DNA of 64,000 nt from Corynebacterium phocae (lineage in GTDB: Bacteria > Actinomycetota > Actinomycetes > Mycobacteriales > Mycobacteriaceae). A program made the position numbers and the translations under genes. The notes below the pieces were generated by a model. That model did no database searches and was not told the origin of the DNA. It saw nothing but the letters and a program-made list of their open reading frames with translations. Positions 1 through 8,965 of this stretch are shown piece after piece. Each line of letters begins with the position of its first letter. The first letter of the stretch is position 1. The stretch is from contig NZ_VXKJ01000037.1 of the NCBI RefSeq assembly GCF_008693075.1, positions 62,001 to 126,000 of the forward strand, given 5' to 3'.

Positions 1-283
1 TGTCCACAATGAAGGTGGGGGACTCCCGGTTAGCAAGGGTGAGACCCAGGTTTTGGTAGAGGCCAAAGGAACAAAACAAAATGATCAGGGTCAGGGGAGT
101 GTTTCGCACGATGGTGATGTAGCTGGTTGAGATACGACGCAGCACGCTCACGGGGGAGACTCGCATGGCGGTCAGTATGGTGCCCAGGATCATCGCGCCA
201 ATGGCGGACCAGAAGGTCAGCTGAATGGTCAGCCAAAAGGCCGGCCACAGGGCTGGTCCTAGTTGGTTCCACATGGAGCTCAT
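1..283 (-). CDS. gluC: Glutamate ABC transporter permease GluC, N-terminal part (cut by the left edge)
   Basis: Inner-membrane permease of a polar amino-acid ABC transporter. The 94 visible residues begin MSSMWNQLGPALWPAFWLTI and continue with the NTPL motif typical of HisM/GltJ-type permeases (RNTPLTLIILF), with two hydrophobic segments. The ATG at 283 is chosen because AAGGAG lies about seven bases upstream; a second ATG at 274 is less well placed. It follows gluA and gluB in the same direction, so it belongs to a gluABC(D) glutamate uptake operon, with gluD expected beyond the left edge. Substrate is inferred from the operon and from its place beside miaB, as in C. glutamicum. Confidence 0.85.
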   Translation of the reverse strand, partial: MSSMWNQLGPALWPAFWLTIQLTFWSAIGAMILGTILTAMRVSPVSVLRRISTSYITIVRNTPLTLIILFCSFGLYQNLGLTLANRESPTFIVD

Positions 284-301
284 GATTTCTCCTTGAATGA
301 G

Positions 302-332
302 GGAAAGGGCAAGAGCAGCTCTTGCCCTTTCC
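302..332 (-). other. Long perfect hairpin between gluB and gluC
   Basis: A 15-bp perfect inverted repeat (GGAAAGGGCAAGAGC and its complement) separated by one base lies between the gluB stop and the gluC ribosome-binding site. On the transcribed minus strand it is followed by CTCATTC, not a T tract, so it does not look like an intrinsic terminator. By analogy with binding-protein operons it may protect the 3' end of the gluAB message and lower gluCD output. Confidence 0.6.
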
Positions 333-358
333 AGTCGGGATGTGGGTGATGAAAAGGA

Positions 359-1234
359 TTAGGAGTTCAGGAAGCTCAGGTCACCTGGGGTGCCTGGGTC
401 GATTTCGTCGCCTGCGCCCAGGTTGGCGGAAACGATCTTGTCGAACTCGCCGGAGTCGAGCATCTCATTCAGGGCGGCGTTTACAGCGTCAGTGCCAGCC
501 TGGTCGTCCTTCATCAGGCCAATACCGTAGTACTCATTGGTGAAGGGCTCACCGTCTTTGTCAAGCTTGACTACCTTGAACTCGCCTGGGGTCTGAGCGG
601 CGTAGCCGTTGAGGATGGTTGCGTCAGTGGACAGGGCGTCAACGTTGCCCTGGGACAGAGCCTCAACACAGGATGAGTAGGTGTCGTATTCCTGCAGCTG
701 CACGGTAGGCAGCGCTTCCTTGATCTTCTGTGCCGGGGTGGATCCGGTAACCGAGCAAAGAATCTTGCCGTCCAGGTCTTTAAGGCCCTTGATTTCGGTG
801 TTGGATTCCTGGGTCAGCAGCGCTTGGTGAGTCAGCAGGTACGGGCCGCCAAAGTTTACGGACTCAGCACGGGAGGGGTTGATGGAGTAGGTAGCAGCAA
901 TGAGGTCTACCTCGCCGTTTTGGATTAGGGTCTCGCGCTGCGCGGAGGGGGTCTCGCGCCACTCAATTTCTGGCGCGTCCCAGCCGTTTTCTTCGGCGAT
1001 GTGGTTGACAACGTAGGTGGCTACGTCCACGTCCAAGCCGGACATCGAGCCGTCGCCCTCGCGCAGGCCCAGGCCAGGCTGGTCGTACTTGGTACCCAGG
1101 GTAACGCTCCCGGATTCGATTGCTTCGAGCAAGCTCTGGCCTTCACCGGCGGAGTCGCCGCAGGCGGTGAGCAGGGTAGCGGCTAGGGCTACAGATGAGA
1201 TGGATGCGATGGTGCGGAAGTTCTTGTTCAACAT
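359..1234 (-). CDS. gluB: Glutamate-binding lipoprotein GluB
   Basis: Solute-binding protein of the glutamate ABC importer, anchored outside the membrane. The 291-residue product has a lipoprotein signal peptide with lipobox LTAC and the modified cysteine at residue 25, then a family 3 (SBP_bac_3) bilobal domain; 'EVDLIAATYSINPSRAESVNF' regions and 'GSTPAQKI' are typical of amino-acid binders. The ATG at 1234 has AAGGAG nine bases upstream. It sits between gluA (59 bp upstream) and gluC, downstream of a strong hairpin. Glutamate as ligand is inferred from operon identity; aspartate or glutamine cannot be excluded from sequence alone. Confidence 0.9.
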   Translation of the reverse strand: MLNKNFRTIASISSVALAATLLTACGDSAGEGQSLLEAIESGSVTLGTKYDQPGLGLREGDGSMSGLDVDVATYVVNHIAEENGWDAPEIEWRETPSAQRETLIQNGEVDLIAATYSINPSRAESVNFGGPYLLTHQALLTQESNTEIKGLKDLDGKILCSVTGSTPAQKIKEALPTVQLQEYDTYSSCVEALSQGNVDALSTDATILNGYAAQTPGEFKVVKLDKDGEPFTNEYYGIGLMKDDQAGTDAVNAALNEMLDSGEFDKIVSANLGAGDEIDPGTPGDLSFLNS

Positions 1235-1293
1235 GGTAAAGCTCCTTGTTTCGGAAAATTGTATGAAAAAGAGGATGTGTAGCTAAGTGAAAA

Positions 1294-2046
1294 TTAGTGC
1301 AGAATCTTGCCAAGGAAGTCCTTGGCGCGGTCGGTCTGCGGGTTGGTGAAGAATGACTCAGGATCGGTGTCTTCGACAATCTGACCATCTGCCATAAATA
1401 GAATGCGGTGCGCTGCCTTGCGCGCAAAGCCCATCTCGTGGGTTACCACGACCATGGTCATGCCTTCGCGGGCTAGGTCGGTCATGACGTCGAGGACTTC
1501 GTTGACCATCTCGGGGTCCAGCGCGGAGGTGGGCTCATCGAAGAGCATCACCTTTGGCTTCATGGCTAGGGCGCGGGCAATAGCCACGCGTTGCTGCTGT
1601 CCGCCAGAGAGCTGCGCGGGGTACTTATCCGCCTGGTTGGCAATGCCCACGCGTTCGAGTAGTTCCATGGCCAGCTTGTCCGCGTCAGACTTGGACATCT
1701 TACGCACCTTGGTGGGCCCCAAAGTTACGTTGTCTTTGATGGTCAGGTGCGGGAAGAGGTTGAAGCTTTGGAAGACCATGCCCACGTCGGCGCGCAGGCG
1801 GGCCAATTCCTTGCCTTCTTCCGGAAGTTTTTCACCGTCGATGTAAATGCTGCCATCATCGATGGTTTCCAGCCGGTTGATAGTGCGGCATAGCGTAGAT
1901 TTGCCGGAACCCGAAGGGCCCAGAACTACCACCACGTCGCCTCGACCTATTTCCAGATCGATGTGAGTTAGAGCTTGAAAGTCATCGAAGAATTTGTTGA
2001 CACCGTTGATGCGGATCATCGGTGGTTCTACCGCAATATCAGACAT
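1294..2046 (-). CDS. gluA: Glutamate ABC transporter ATPase GluA
   Basis: ATP-hydrolysing subunit that drives glutamate import, cytoplasmic and bound to the GluC/GluD permeases. In 250 residues it has Walker [10 protein letters not shown] (43-51), the Q-loop FQ (92-93), signature LSGGQQQ (146-152) and Walker B VMLFDE (166-171), followed by the D-loop SALD and a switch histidine in VTHEM. Length and motif spacing match the GlnQ/GltL family. It is the first gene of the leftward glu operon; AGGAAAGG precedes the ATG at 2046. Its promoter should lie in the 367-bp divergent region shared with miaB. Confidence 0.92.
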   Translation of the reverse strand: MSDIAVEPPMIRINGVNKFFDDFQALTHIDLEIGRGDVVVVLGPSGSGKSTLCRTINRLETIDDGSIYIDGEKLPEEGKELARLRADVGMVFQSFNLFPHLTIKDNVTLGPTKVRKMSKSDADKLAMELLERVGIANQADKYPAQLSGGQQQRVAIARALAMKPKVMLFDEPTSALDPEMVNEVLDVMTDLAREGMTMVVVTHEMGFARKAAHRILFMADGQIVEDTDPESFFTNPQTDRAKDFLGKILH

Positions 2047-2413
2047 GTCACCTTTCCTTCTTAAATGTGAGTTGGGGCATAAGGGAATTTTAAGGTCTTT
2101 GGAGGTTAAAACAAATTTAATTGGGATAACAACTCGGTAACGGAGTAAGGCAACAGATCCCTCCGTGAAAGCCGCTTGAGAACCGCCGAGCTGCTCGTTT
2201 TTAACGTAATTATCGGCGTATATGCTGGTCGGTGCACCGCAGCCCGGAGGTGCTAGCTCCTTCCGTACGGGCGGGGACGATGTCCGTGGCTTCGTAAACG
2301 AATGTTCAATGTTTTACCCCCGCGGGGCAACGCGAGTCTTATCTTTATAGCCACCAAACGGCAATGCACCATGGGTTAGGAGATGAGCTGCAAGGAAACT
2401 ACAATGGCGCAAC
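2047..2413. promoter_or_regulatory. Divergent gluA/miaB intergenic region
   Basis: This 367-bp gap separates the leftward glu operon from rightward miaB and must hold both promoters. AT-rich stretches near 2095-2145 (towards gluA) and TTATCTTTATAG near 2339-2350 (towards miaB) are plausible promoter zones, but I cannot fix -10/-35 pairs with confidence. No tRNA, repeat or gene was found apart from the short ORF at 2404. Confidence 0.4.
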
Positions 2414-2481
2414 GTGATTACTTCGAATTCCCACGTGAAAACCCCGGAATCTTCATCTTCTGCTGCGCCGCGCACTTATGA
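2404..2481 (+). CDS. Possible 25-codon leader ORF overlapping the miaB start
   Basis: ATG at 2404 is preceded by GCAAGGA with good spacing (about eight bases), better than for the GTG at 2414 used for miaB. It reads 25 codons (begins [15 protein letters not shown]) and stops at 2481 in a different frame, inside the non-conserved miaB N-terminus. It may be a leader peptide coupled to miaB, a chance ORF, or a sign that the true miaB start is further downstream. No family is recognisable. Confidence 0.25.
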   Translation: MAQRDYFEFPRENPGIFIFCCAAHL

Positions 2482-3982
2482 GGTCCGCACCTTCGGCTGT
2501 CAGATGAACGTCCATGATTCGGAGCGTATTTCTGGTCTCTTGGAAGAAGCCGGTTACACGGCTGCAGGTGAGGACGCGGAGCCAGATCTGGTAGTTTTCA
2601 ACACCTGCGCCGTGCGGGATAACGCGGATAAGCGCCTGTACGGAACGCTGGGAGCCCTGCGGAAGACTAAACAGAACCGGCCTGGAATGCAGATTGCCGT
2701 CGGTGGTTGCCTGGCCCAGAAGGACAAGGACGCCGTGGTGTCCCAGGCGCCGTGGGTGGACGCGGTGTTTGGCACCCACAACATGTCGGCGTTGCCAGCT
2801 TTGTTGGAGAGGGCGCGCCATAACAACAAGGCCCAAGTGGAAATTGTGGACGCTTTGGAAGCGTTCCCGTCTGTTCTGCCGGCCAAACGGGAGTCAGCTT
2901 ATGCCGGCTGGGTATCTGTTTCGGTGGGCTGCAACAACACCTGCACTTTCTGTATTGTTCCCTCCCTTCGCGGCAAGGAAGAAGACCGCCGTCCCGGGGA
3001 TATTCTCAGTGAAGTACAGGCTTTGGTTGACCAAGGGGTACTTGAAGTTACCTTGCTGGGCCAAAACGTCAACTCTTATGGCGTCAACTTTGCGGATCCG
3101 GATCTCCCGCGCGACAGATTCGCCTTTTCTAAATTGCTGGCCCAGGTTAGCCAGATTGAGGGGCTAGAGCGCCTACGTTTTACCTCCCCGCATCCGGCGG
3201 AGTTTACCTCCGACGTCATTGATGTCATGGCCGAGAATCCCACTATCTGTCCGCAACTACATATGCCCCTGCAATCGGGGTCGGATGCAGTTCTCAAGGC
3301 CATGCGCCGTTCCTACCGCTCCCGCAAGTTCATGGCCATAGTCGATGAGGTCCGCGCAAAACTTCCCGATGCCGCCATCACCACCGACATCATCGTGGGT
3401 TTCCCGGGGGAGACCGAGGAGGATTTCCAGGCCACCATGGACATTGTTCGCAGGGCCCGGTTTAGCTCCGCGTACACCTTCCAGTATTCCCCGCGACCCG
3501 GAACCCCGGCTGCGGAGATGGATAACCAGGTGCCCAAGGCTGTAGTCCAGGACCGTTTCGAGCGTTTGGTGGCGCTTCAAGATGACATCCAGGCGGAAGA
3601 AAACGCCAAGTTGGTTGGCACCGAGGTGGAGCTTTTGGTGCAGGCCACGGGTGGCCGCAAGAATGATCAGACGCACCGCCTGACCGCCAGGGCTCGCGAC
3701 GGGCGGTTGGTCCACTTCGCGCCCGTGGACGCGAAGGGCAAGGACCTCTCCGCTGACATTCGCCCCGGGGACGTGGTGACCACCACGGTAACGGGCTCAG
3801 GTTCCTTCTTCTTGGTCGCGGATTCCGGGGTCACCCAGCACCGGAAGACCCGCGCGGGTGACATGTCCGCTGCAGGTAAGACGCCAACAACCGCACCCAT
3901 TGGTGTTGGGCTGGGCCTGCCCACCCTTGGCAAACCCGCCCCGGTTGCGCAACCTGCGGGTAAGGATTCCTGCGGTTGCTAA
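2414..3982 (+). CDS. miaB: tRNA-2-methylthio-N6-dimethylallyladenosine synthase MiaB
   Basis: Radical-SAM methylthiotransferase that adds a 2-methylthio group to i6A37 of tRNAs reading UNN codons. The 522-residue protein shows the UPF0004 domain with cluster cysteines C29 (FGCQMN), C65 (NTCAVRD) and C99 (GGCLAQK), the radical-SAM motif CNNTCTFC (C173, C177, C180), and a C-terminal TRAM domain around 395-465. An extra tail ends in SCGC. The GTG at 2414 lies 10 bp into a competing ORF; conserved sequence begins near residue 21 ([13 protein letters not shown]), so the start is uncertain. MiaA, which makes its substrate, is encoded at 8040. Confidence 0.93.
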   Translation: MITSNSHVKTPESSSSAAPRTYEVRTFGCQMNVHDSERISGLLEEAGYTAAGEDAEPDLVVFNTCAVRDNADKRLYGTLGALRKTKQNRPGMQIAVGGCLAQKDKDAVVSQAPWVDAVFGTHNMSALPALLERARHNNKAQVEIVDALEAFPSVLPAKRESAYAGWVSVSVGCNNTCTFCIVPSLRGKEEDRRPGDILSEVQALVDQGVLEVTLLGQNVNSYGVNFADPDLPRDRFAFSKLLAQVSQIEGLERLRFTSPHPAEFTSDVIDVMAENPTICPQLHMPLQSGSDAVLKAMRRSYRSRKFMAIVDEVRAKLPDAAITTDIIVGFPGETEEDFQATMDIVRRARFSSAYTFQYSPRPGTPAAEMDNQVPKAVVQDRFERLVALQDDIQAEENAKLVGTEVELLVQATGGRKNDQTHRLTARARDGRLVHFAPVDAKGKDLSADIRPGDVVTTTVTGSGSFFLVADSGVTQHRKTRAGDMSAAGKTPTTAPIGVGLGLPTLGKPAPVAQPAGKDSCGC

Positions 3983-4007
3983 AAACAAGAGTAGGTTAAG
4001 AGGGGAT

Positions 4008-4634
4008 ATGAGTAGAGCAAAGGAAATCACGGAAGCGGTAGAAGCCGAACGCCAGGCGGCAAAGAACCTTGACCTTGGCGGTCAACTGCCGTTTTTCATC
4101 GTGGCCTTAGTGCTCTTTACGGCTTTCCTAGCTTTACCTTTCTCCGCTACTTCCCGGGGTTTTGAGGTATTCACCGGCGCGGCCAGTATTTCGCCGATGG
4201 AGGCGGTATTTTGCTTTGCTAGCGCCGCCGCCATGGTGATGACGGTGGTCACGCTTATGACCAAACGCACAAAGATCGGCTGGATTGCCTGGATGCTTTC
4301 GGGCTTTTCCTTCTTCGCGGCTATCTGGGCTTTCTGGGCCCTGGGCTTTAGTGGCGGGGCCGGCGTGGGTTTCTTCGTTGCAGTGTTGGCTGATCTTGTG
4401 GCGCTGGTGGGCTTTTCACTGGTAGCCATGCGTAAGTCACCGGAGCAACTGGCCGCGCAGGAGCGGGTGCGCCGGGTGTCCGGGCAGCTCGATGAGGTTG
4501 GGGACCTCCAGCAGAAGTCTCGGACGGGATACACGGCTGGTACTTCTGCTAATCGCGCGCCTAGCCCGATTGTTGATGACCGCAGGGCACAGGCCGCCGC
4601 CCGCTACAAGCGTCAGCAGTCCCGCGGGGAATAA
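4008..4634 (+). CDS. Conserved four-helix membrane protein of unknown function
   Basis: The 208-residue product (from ATG 4008, preceded by AGAGGGG) begins MSRAKEITEAVEAERQ, a charged amphipathic stretch, followed by about four hydrophobic segments (approximately 30-50, 65-85, 95-115, 120-140) and a soluble, Arg-rich C-terminus with 'DDRRAQAAARYKRQQ'. No catalytic motif is visible. The reading frame stays open upstream into miaB, but those codons overlap miaB and lack a ribosome-binding site. It starts 25 bp after miaB and is probably co-transcribed. I do not recognise a named function; related proteins follow miaB in other corynebacteria. Confidence 0.75.
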   Translation: MSRAKEITEAVEAERQAAKNLDLGGQLPFFIVALVLFTAFLALPFSATSRGFEVFTGAASISPMEAVFCFASAAAMVMTVVTLMTKRTKIGWIAWMLSGFSFFAAIWAFWALGFSGGAGVGFFVAVLADLVALVGFSLVAMRKSPEQLAAQERVRRVSGQLDEVGDLQQKSRTGYTAGTSANRAPSPIVDDRRAQAAARYKRQQSRGE

Positions 4635-4668
4635 GTTCCCGCTACTTTTGGACGCGCATTGGTCGCGT

Positions 4669-5841
4669 CTAGAGATCAAGCTCCCAAGCCTCAGAAGTGG
4701 ATATAACCTCCGCACCTAAACGCTGGTTTATCCTCAGCATCGCAGGGTCATCACCGGCCACGGAGGTATAGGTGCGCGTAACACCCGGCCACAGCTTGGC
4801 GCAGGCGCGCAGTGCTGCGAGCTTGGCGGCCCACGCGAATCCCCGCATACGGCAGTCGCGGTGGGTGACGGTAAGAGTCCATTCGGCTACTTCGGGGTCC
4901 CCGTGATCCTGGCGCGAAAGCTCCGCCATGGCCACGATCTGGGACTTGCGAATAAGTGCCACAAGCAAGGTATGGGCCCTGCGGTCGCGTAGCCTGGCGT
5001 AGGCATCAGCCAAGCGCGCTGGCGTCCACACGATAGGCTCTACGGTCAAGGTGCCGTTGTGAGCGTCGGTGGAGGCCACCGTGAGCAAATCCAGAACCTG
5101 GCCAAGGTAGTCTGGGCAAATGTCATAATCGGGCCACACCCGCACCATGGTGTGCTTGTCTAACATGGGTACCGGTGGGTTATCTGGCACCGCAATTTTC
5201 ATCTGCTGCTCGCTATGCTTAGGCACAAACCCCAACTGAGCGTAGCTTTGGGCCATGGGATCAAAGGAACAATCCTTGCCGCGCGGGAATAAAACCCCAA
5301 CCTGGACCCGGCTGCGCCCGAGCTTTTTCACCAGCTCCAGCGCCTGCGCTGCCATCCAGTCGGTTAGGCGCCGGCCCTCAGCCGAAAGGTCTTCTCCCGG
5401 CATGGGTAAGTACTCAACGTCGAGGATGCATTCAACTTCGGCATTGCTGGTTTCTTCTAGAAGCGGCAAGGAGATGTGGATAAATCCCACAAAGTCCAGC
5501 TCCGGCATGGGGCCTACCGCAGGGATGAGGGGCAAACCCAGCTCAGATACTTCGCATAAGGGCGCGGCCCCGGCGGATACAGGAAAGAGGTAAGTCTGGG
5601 ATTCGGTGGAACCCTTCAACCTGTTGAGCACGCGCTCCGGGGAGGTAGAGGCGGCGCTATCTCCGGTGGCTTCCTGGGCGGCTAAGTTGGCCATGAACAC
5701 GAAGGTCAAGACCGCGTCGGAAGGCGTGGCGGAATCTCCTGCTCCTTGGGCTTGCGGGCTGCGCGCCTGGGCGGACCCGGACAAAGGTGTAGCCAGGTGG
5801 CGCCCTGGTGGGGGCGCGACCTGGCTGAGGTGAAACGTCAT
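4669..5841 (-). CDS. GNAT-family N-acetyltransferase (probable tandem GNAT)
   Basis: The 390-residue protein resembles double-GNAT acyltransferases. A degenerate N-terminal half carries 'VGFIHISLPLLEETSNAEVE', and the C-terminal half has the GNAT beta4/beta5 pattern 'EWTLTVTHRDCRMRGFAWAAKLAALRA' where the acetyl-CoA pyrophosphate loop (R-x-x-G-x-A like) lies, then 'TYTSVAGDDPAMLRINQRLGAE', a typical GNAT alpha4 motif with the asparagine that ends the fold. The substrate is unknown. Its ATG at 5841 follows the stop of the DUF349 gene directly (TAGATG), so translation is probably coupled and the two form one leftward operon. Confidence 0.75.
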   Translation of the reverse strand: MTFHLSQVAPPPGRHLATPLSGSAQARSPQAQGAGDSATPSDAVLTFVFMANLAAQEATGDSAASTSPERVLNRLKGSTESQTYLFPVSAGAAPLCEVSELGLPLIPAVGPMPELDFVGFIHISLPLLEETSNAEVECILDVEYLPMPGEDLSAEGRRLTDWMAAQALELVKKLGRSRVQVGVLFPRGKDCSFDPMAQSYAQLGFVPKHSEQQMKIAVPDNPPVPMLDKHTMVRVWPDYDICPDYLGQVLDLLTVASTDAHNGTLTVEPIVWTPARLADAYARLRDRRAHTLLVALIRKSQIVAMAELSRQDHGDPEVAEWTLTVTHRDCRMRGFAWAAKLAALRACAKLWPGVTRTYTSVAGDDPAMLRINQRLGAEVISTSEAWELDL

Positions 5842-7200
5842 CTACTGATCATCTACAGCTGCGGCGGCGGTATCTGCCCACTGCTGCCACTGTGCAGCCT
5901 GTTCGTTAAGTTCAGCAGCCTTTTTGGCGTTGCCCTTGTTGGAGGCGGCTTCGGCCTGCGCCTTCAGGTCGTCCGCACGGGACTGGAATTGGGCAACGCG
6001 GGCTTGAACTTCAGGATCCGTCCGGCGCCACTGGGCGCTCTCCGCGTCAGAGACGCGCTTTTCCAGAGCCTGAATCTTGTCTTCGTATTCGCGAACGCGA
6101 TCGCGGGGAACGAAGCCTACTTCTTCCCACTTCTCCTGGAGCTCACGAAGTTTGTTCTTGGCGGCGTCAATGGATTTTGCGGGATCAATCTGGGGGTCGT
6201 ATTCAGCCAGGAGAGCGTCTTTGGCTTCCGCGTTGGCCGCAAATTCCTTGTCGCGTTCGTTGTTGATCGCGTTACGGGCGTCAAAGAAGTGGTCCTGCGC
6301 GGCGCGGAAGGCGGCCCACAGTTTGTCATCTACTTCGCGTGGGGCCCGGCCGGCGGCCTTCCACTCGGTCATTAGGTCGCGGAATGCGTGGGCGGTCTCA
6401 CGCCACTCGGTGGAGTCCTTGAGGGCCTCGGCGCGCTCGACGAGTTCTTCCTTGAGCTTCTTGGCGGCGGCGCGGCCACGGTCGAGCTCGGCGAAGTGCG
6501 CGCCACGGCGCCGGTTGAAGGCATCGCGGGCGCGGGAGTAGCGCTTCCACAGGCCGTCATCGGTCTTGCGGTCAATGCCGCGGATTTGCTTCCACTCTTC
6601 GAGGATGTCGCGGATGCGGTCACCGGCGGTCTTCCAATCGGTAGAATTTTCTGCGATGTCCTCAGCCTCAGCTGCCAGCTTTTCCTTCGCGGCAATAGCT
6701 TCACCGCGGCGGCGGGCTTTTTCGGCCTGCGCTTGCTCGCCGGCTACTTCGGAATGCGCGATGATGTCATCCAAGCGCTTGTCCAGTGCATCAAGGTCAC
6801 CTACCACGGTGGCGGTGGGAAGGGTTTCTTTCAGCTCGTGAGCGGTCTTTTTGATGCCCTCCGCCTCACCCGGGTGAGCCTTGAGTCGAGTCTCTAAAAG
6901 CTCGACCTCCGTGGCTAGATCGTCGTAGCGCTTGCCGTAGTGAGCCAGCCCCTCTTCGGGGGTCCCGGCTTTCCATTGGCCAACTTCGCGCTCCCCGTCC
7001 CGGGTTTTAACAAAGACGGTTCCATCTTCGGACACGCGACCAAACTTGGAGGGGTCAGATGCAGGGGGGAGCTGAACTGGAATTGGTGTATCTAGGCCTG
7101 GGGTTGCCCCAGACTTAGCTGAAGCGGCTGCTCCAGGTCGAGGTCCCGGCCGGGGGCCGGGCTTTGGCAGGTTGCCTGGGGTTGGAGTGGAAGAGGTCAA
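5842..7200 (-). CDS. DUF349 repeat protein
   Basis: The 452-residue, strongly charged helical protein has a Pro-rich N-terminus (NLPKPGPRPGPRPG) and then a beta-rich segment (FGRVSEDGTVFVKTRDGE) followed by three DUF349 repeats, each recognisable by a 'W..a...r...eEWK..G' core: SKST-DWKTAGDRIRDILEEWKQI, TEWRETAHAFRDLMTEWKAAG and a LRELQEKWEEVGFVPR version. Coiled-coil propensity is high throughout. Function is not established; DUF349 proteins are widespread in actinobacteria. The start is probably the TTG at 7200; AAAGGACGG lies about 12-18 bases upstream, rather far, so the start is approximate. The downstream GNAT gene abuts its stop. Confidence 0.8.
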   Translation of the reverse strand: MTSSTPTPGNLPKPGPRPGPRPGAAASAKSGATPGLDTPIPVQLPPASDPSKFGRVSEDGTVFVKTRDGEREVGQWKAGTPEEGLAHYGKRYDDLATEVELLETRLKAHPGEAEGIKKTAHELKETLPTATVVGDLDALDKRLDDIIAHSEVAGEQAQAEKARRRGEAIAAKEKLAAEAEDIAENSTDWKTAGDRIRDILEEWKQIRGIDRKTDDGLWKRYSRARDAFNRRRGAHFAELDRGRAAAKKLKEELVERAEALKDSTEWRETAHAFRDLMTEWKAAGRAPREVDDKLWAAFRAAQDHFFDARNAINNERDKEFAANAEAKDALLAEYDPQIDPAKSIDAAKNKLRELQEKWEEVGFVPRDRVREYEDKIQALEKRVSDAESAQWRRTDPEVQARVAQFQSRADDLKAQAEAASNKGNAKKAAELNEQAAQWQQWADTAAAAVDDQ

Positions 7201-7415
7201 GATACTGCACCGTCCTTTTATTTCAGTACGTGCACCGTTAGCGGGCGAAGATAAAAACTACATTCTCACTTTACCTGGCCTGGCGCGCCTTTGTTGCGGT
7301 ATGGGTCACTTTAACCAAATAAATCCCTTTAAGGCGAGGTCTAGCTCAACGCGGCCCCTTGTGGTCTGAGGGAATGCTTGCCCGCGCGATGGTTCTCCCG
7401 GCCGGATTACCCGGA

Positions 7416-7421
7416 TACAAT
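7416..7421 (+). promoter_or_regulatory. -10 box for the gene at 7431 (probably leaderless)
   Basis: TACAAT ends nine bases before the ATG at 7431, and there is no Shine-Dalgarno sequence between them. Transcription would begin at or within a base or two of the start codon, giving a leaderless mRNA, which is common in corynebacteria. Confidence 0.55.
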
Positions 7422-7430
7422 GGTTGGGAT

Positions 7431-8036
7431 ATGGCTTATTTACTCATTGTTCCCTCCTCGCCGGCCTTGGTCGAAGAGCTAGCGCCCGCAGACCCTGCTT
7501 CGCGGCGCTTAAGGCACGTGGCACGCCGGATGGGGCGGCAGTATTTGCCGCCGGAGCACCCGCCGAAGCTCGATATCGTTTGTTCGCAGGACAAAAAATG
7601 GCGCACTGGTATCGCCGGTTCTTTCCGGGCGTGGGGTGCGCCACATACCCAGGTAGGTTCAGGAAATTTCCTCGGGGAGTTGGTGGTCAGGTACATCTTC
7701 CCGGCCGTCCCGGTGGGAACAGTTGCCACTCGCCTGTGCGATGTCGAGCACGGGGCGGGTGCCGTAACAGCGGTTGCCATAGACGGCAGCGCGGGGCTAA
7801 CGGCCCGAGCCCCGCTTGCCCTAGTTCCACACGCAGAGCGGGCCCACCAATGGTGTCTGTCCGTTCTAGCCGGTGCGCGCCCAGAGGTGCCTAGCGAATC
7901 CTGGTTACGCGAGGCTGGCATAATAGAGCCCAGTATGTGGATTGAACTGGCTAACATATCACCGCGTCACGCGGTAGTCTTGGCGGAAGATTCCAGCCTG
8001 GGCGTTGGACGCTTTGTAGCCCACTGGGAGGTGTAG
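7431..8036 (+). CDS. Class III extradiol dioxygenase-fold protein (Rv2728c-like) of unknown function
   Basis: The 201-residue product starts MAYLLIVPSSPALVEELAPA, the N-terminal signature of a small actinobacterial family with a LigB-like (class III extradiol ring-cleavage dioxygenase) fold, always found beside miaA. The start at 7431 is chosen because the conserved protein begins there and a -10 box sits just upstream; the open frame extends to 7359 without conservation. The stop is four bases before miaA, whose ribosome-binding site GTAGGAG overlaps it, so the two are co-expressed. No substrate or activity is known and I cannot confirm metal ligands. Confidence 0.7.
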   Translation: MAYLLIVPSSPALVEELAPADPASRRLRHVARRMGRQYLPPEHPPKLDIVCSQDKKWRTGIAGSFRAWGAPHTQVGSGNFLGELVVRYIFPAVPVGTVATRLCDVEHGAGAVTAVAIDGSAGLTARAPLALVPHAERAHQWCLSVLAGARPEVPSESWLREAGIIEPSMWIELANISPRHAVVLAEDSSLGVGRFVAHWEV

Positions 8037-8039
8037 GAG

Positions 8040-8948
8040 ATGATGAGACCAATTGCTGTGGTAGGTCCTACCGCCTCGGGAAAATCCGCGCTAGGCCTAG
8101 AGCTTGCACATCAGCTAGATGGAGAGATCGTTAACGTAGATTCCATGCAGCTCTATCGTGGCATGGACATTGGTACCGCTAAGCTTTCCCCCGCTGAGCG
8201 GGAGGGCATCCCTCACCACCAGCTTGACGTCTGGGACGTGAATGAGCGGGCCTCGGTGGCTCGCTACCAGGAGGAAGCGGTGGCGGACGTGGAGGCCATC
8301 ATGTCGCGCGGGAAAGTTCCCATTCTGGTGGGCGGTTCCATGCTCTACGTGCAATCCGTGGTAGATGACTGGCAATTTCCCCCCACCGATCCCAAGGTCC
8401 GGGCAAAGTATCAGGCGCGGCTAGATACAGTTGGGATAGACAAATTGCACGCTCAACTTGCGCAGCTCGATCCCCAGGCAGCGGCCGTTATTGAGGACAA
8501 AGACCCCCGGCGTACCGTGCGCGCGCTAGAGGTTATCGAGCTGACCGGAAAACCCTTCCAAGCAACCCAACCCCCCAAGAACCAGACTCCCCGGTGGGGC
8601 ACCCTCATGCTGGGGCTTAGGACTACCGCGGACTGGCTCAACCCGCGTATTGAACAACGCGCGCACCTGATGTTTGACAGCGGCCTGGTCGAGGAAGTCG
8701 AACGGCTGAAAACGCAGGGGTTAGTCGAGGATTCAACGGCGGGCAGAGCCATCGGCTACGCCCAGGTATTCCAAGCTCAGCGGGGAGAGCTCACCTGGGA
8801 GCAGGCGGTGGAGCGTACCATCATCGGTACTCGCAGATACGTACGCCGCCAGCGGTCGTGGTTTAACCGAGATCCGCGCATTCATTGGATCGACGCCACC
8901 GCACACCCCACGGCGCAGGCCTTGGAAATCGTGCGCGAACATTACTGA
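8040..8948 (+). CDS. miaA: tRNA dimethylallyltransferase MiaA
   Basis: Transfers the dimethylallyl group from DMAPP to N6 of adenosine 37 in tRNAs that read UNN codons, the step before MiaB. The 302-residue protein has the P-loop GPTASGKS (9-16), the substrate-binding DSMQ (34-37), '[10 protein letters not shown]', and 'GRAIGYAQV' and '[14 protein letters not shown]' in the C-terminal helices that contact tRNA. GTAGGAG precedes tandem ATGs at 8040 and 8043. The gene is second in an operon running to dapF (18-bp gap). Dxs at 58190 supplies the isoprenoid precursor route. Confidence 0.95.
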   Translation: MMRPIAVVGPTASGKSALGLELAHQLDGEIVNVDSMQLYRGMDIGTAKLSPAEREGIPHHQLDVWDVNERASVARYQEEAVADVEAIMSRGKVPILVGGSMLYVQSVVDDWQFPPTDPKVRAKYQARLDTVGIDKLHAQLAQLDPQAAAVIEDKDPRRTVRALEVIELTGKPFQATQPPKNQTPRWGTLMLGLRTTADWLNPRIEQRAHLMFDSGLVEEVERLKTQGLVEDSTAGRAIGYAQVFQAQRGELTWEQAVERTIIGTRRYVRRQRSWFNRDPRIHWIDATAHPTAQALEIVREHY

Positions 8949-8965
8949 TAGATTTTGGAGGAATA

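Noticed and set aside
302..332. Intrinsic terminator between gluB and gluC
   Set aside because: The stem is strong but the transcribed strand has no T tract after it, and gluC follows in the operon.
5475..5483. Single DnaA box (TGTGGATAA) in the GNAT gene; another lies in sugR at 21611
   Set aside because: Single coding occurrences are close to chance expectation for a 9-mer in 64 kb; only the inverted intergenic pair at 38680-38748 was kept.
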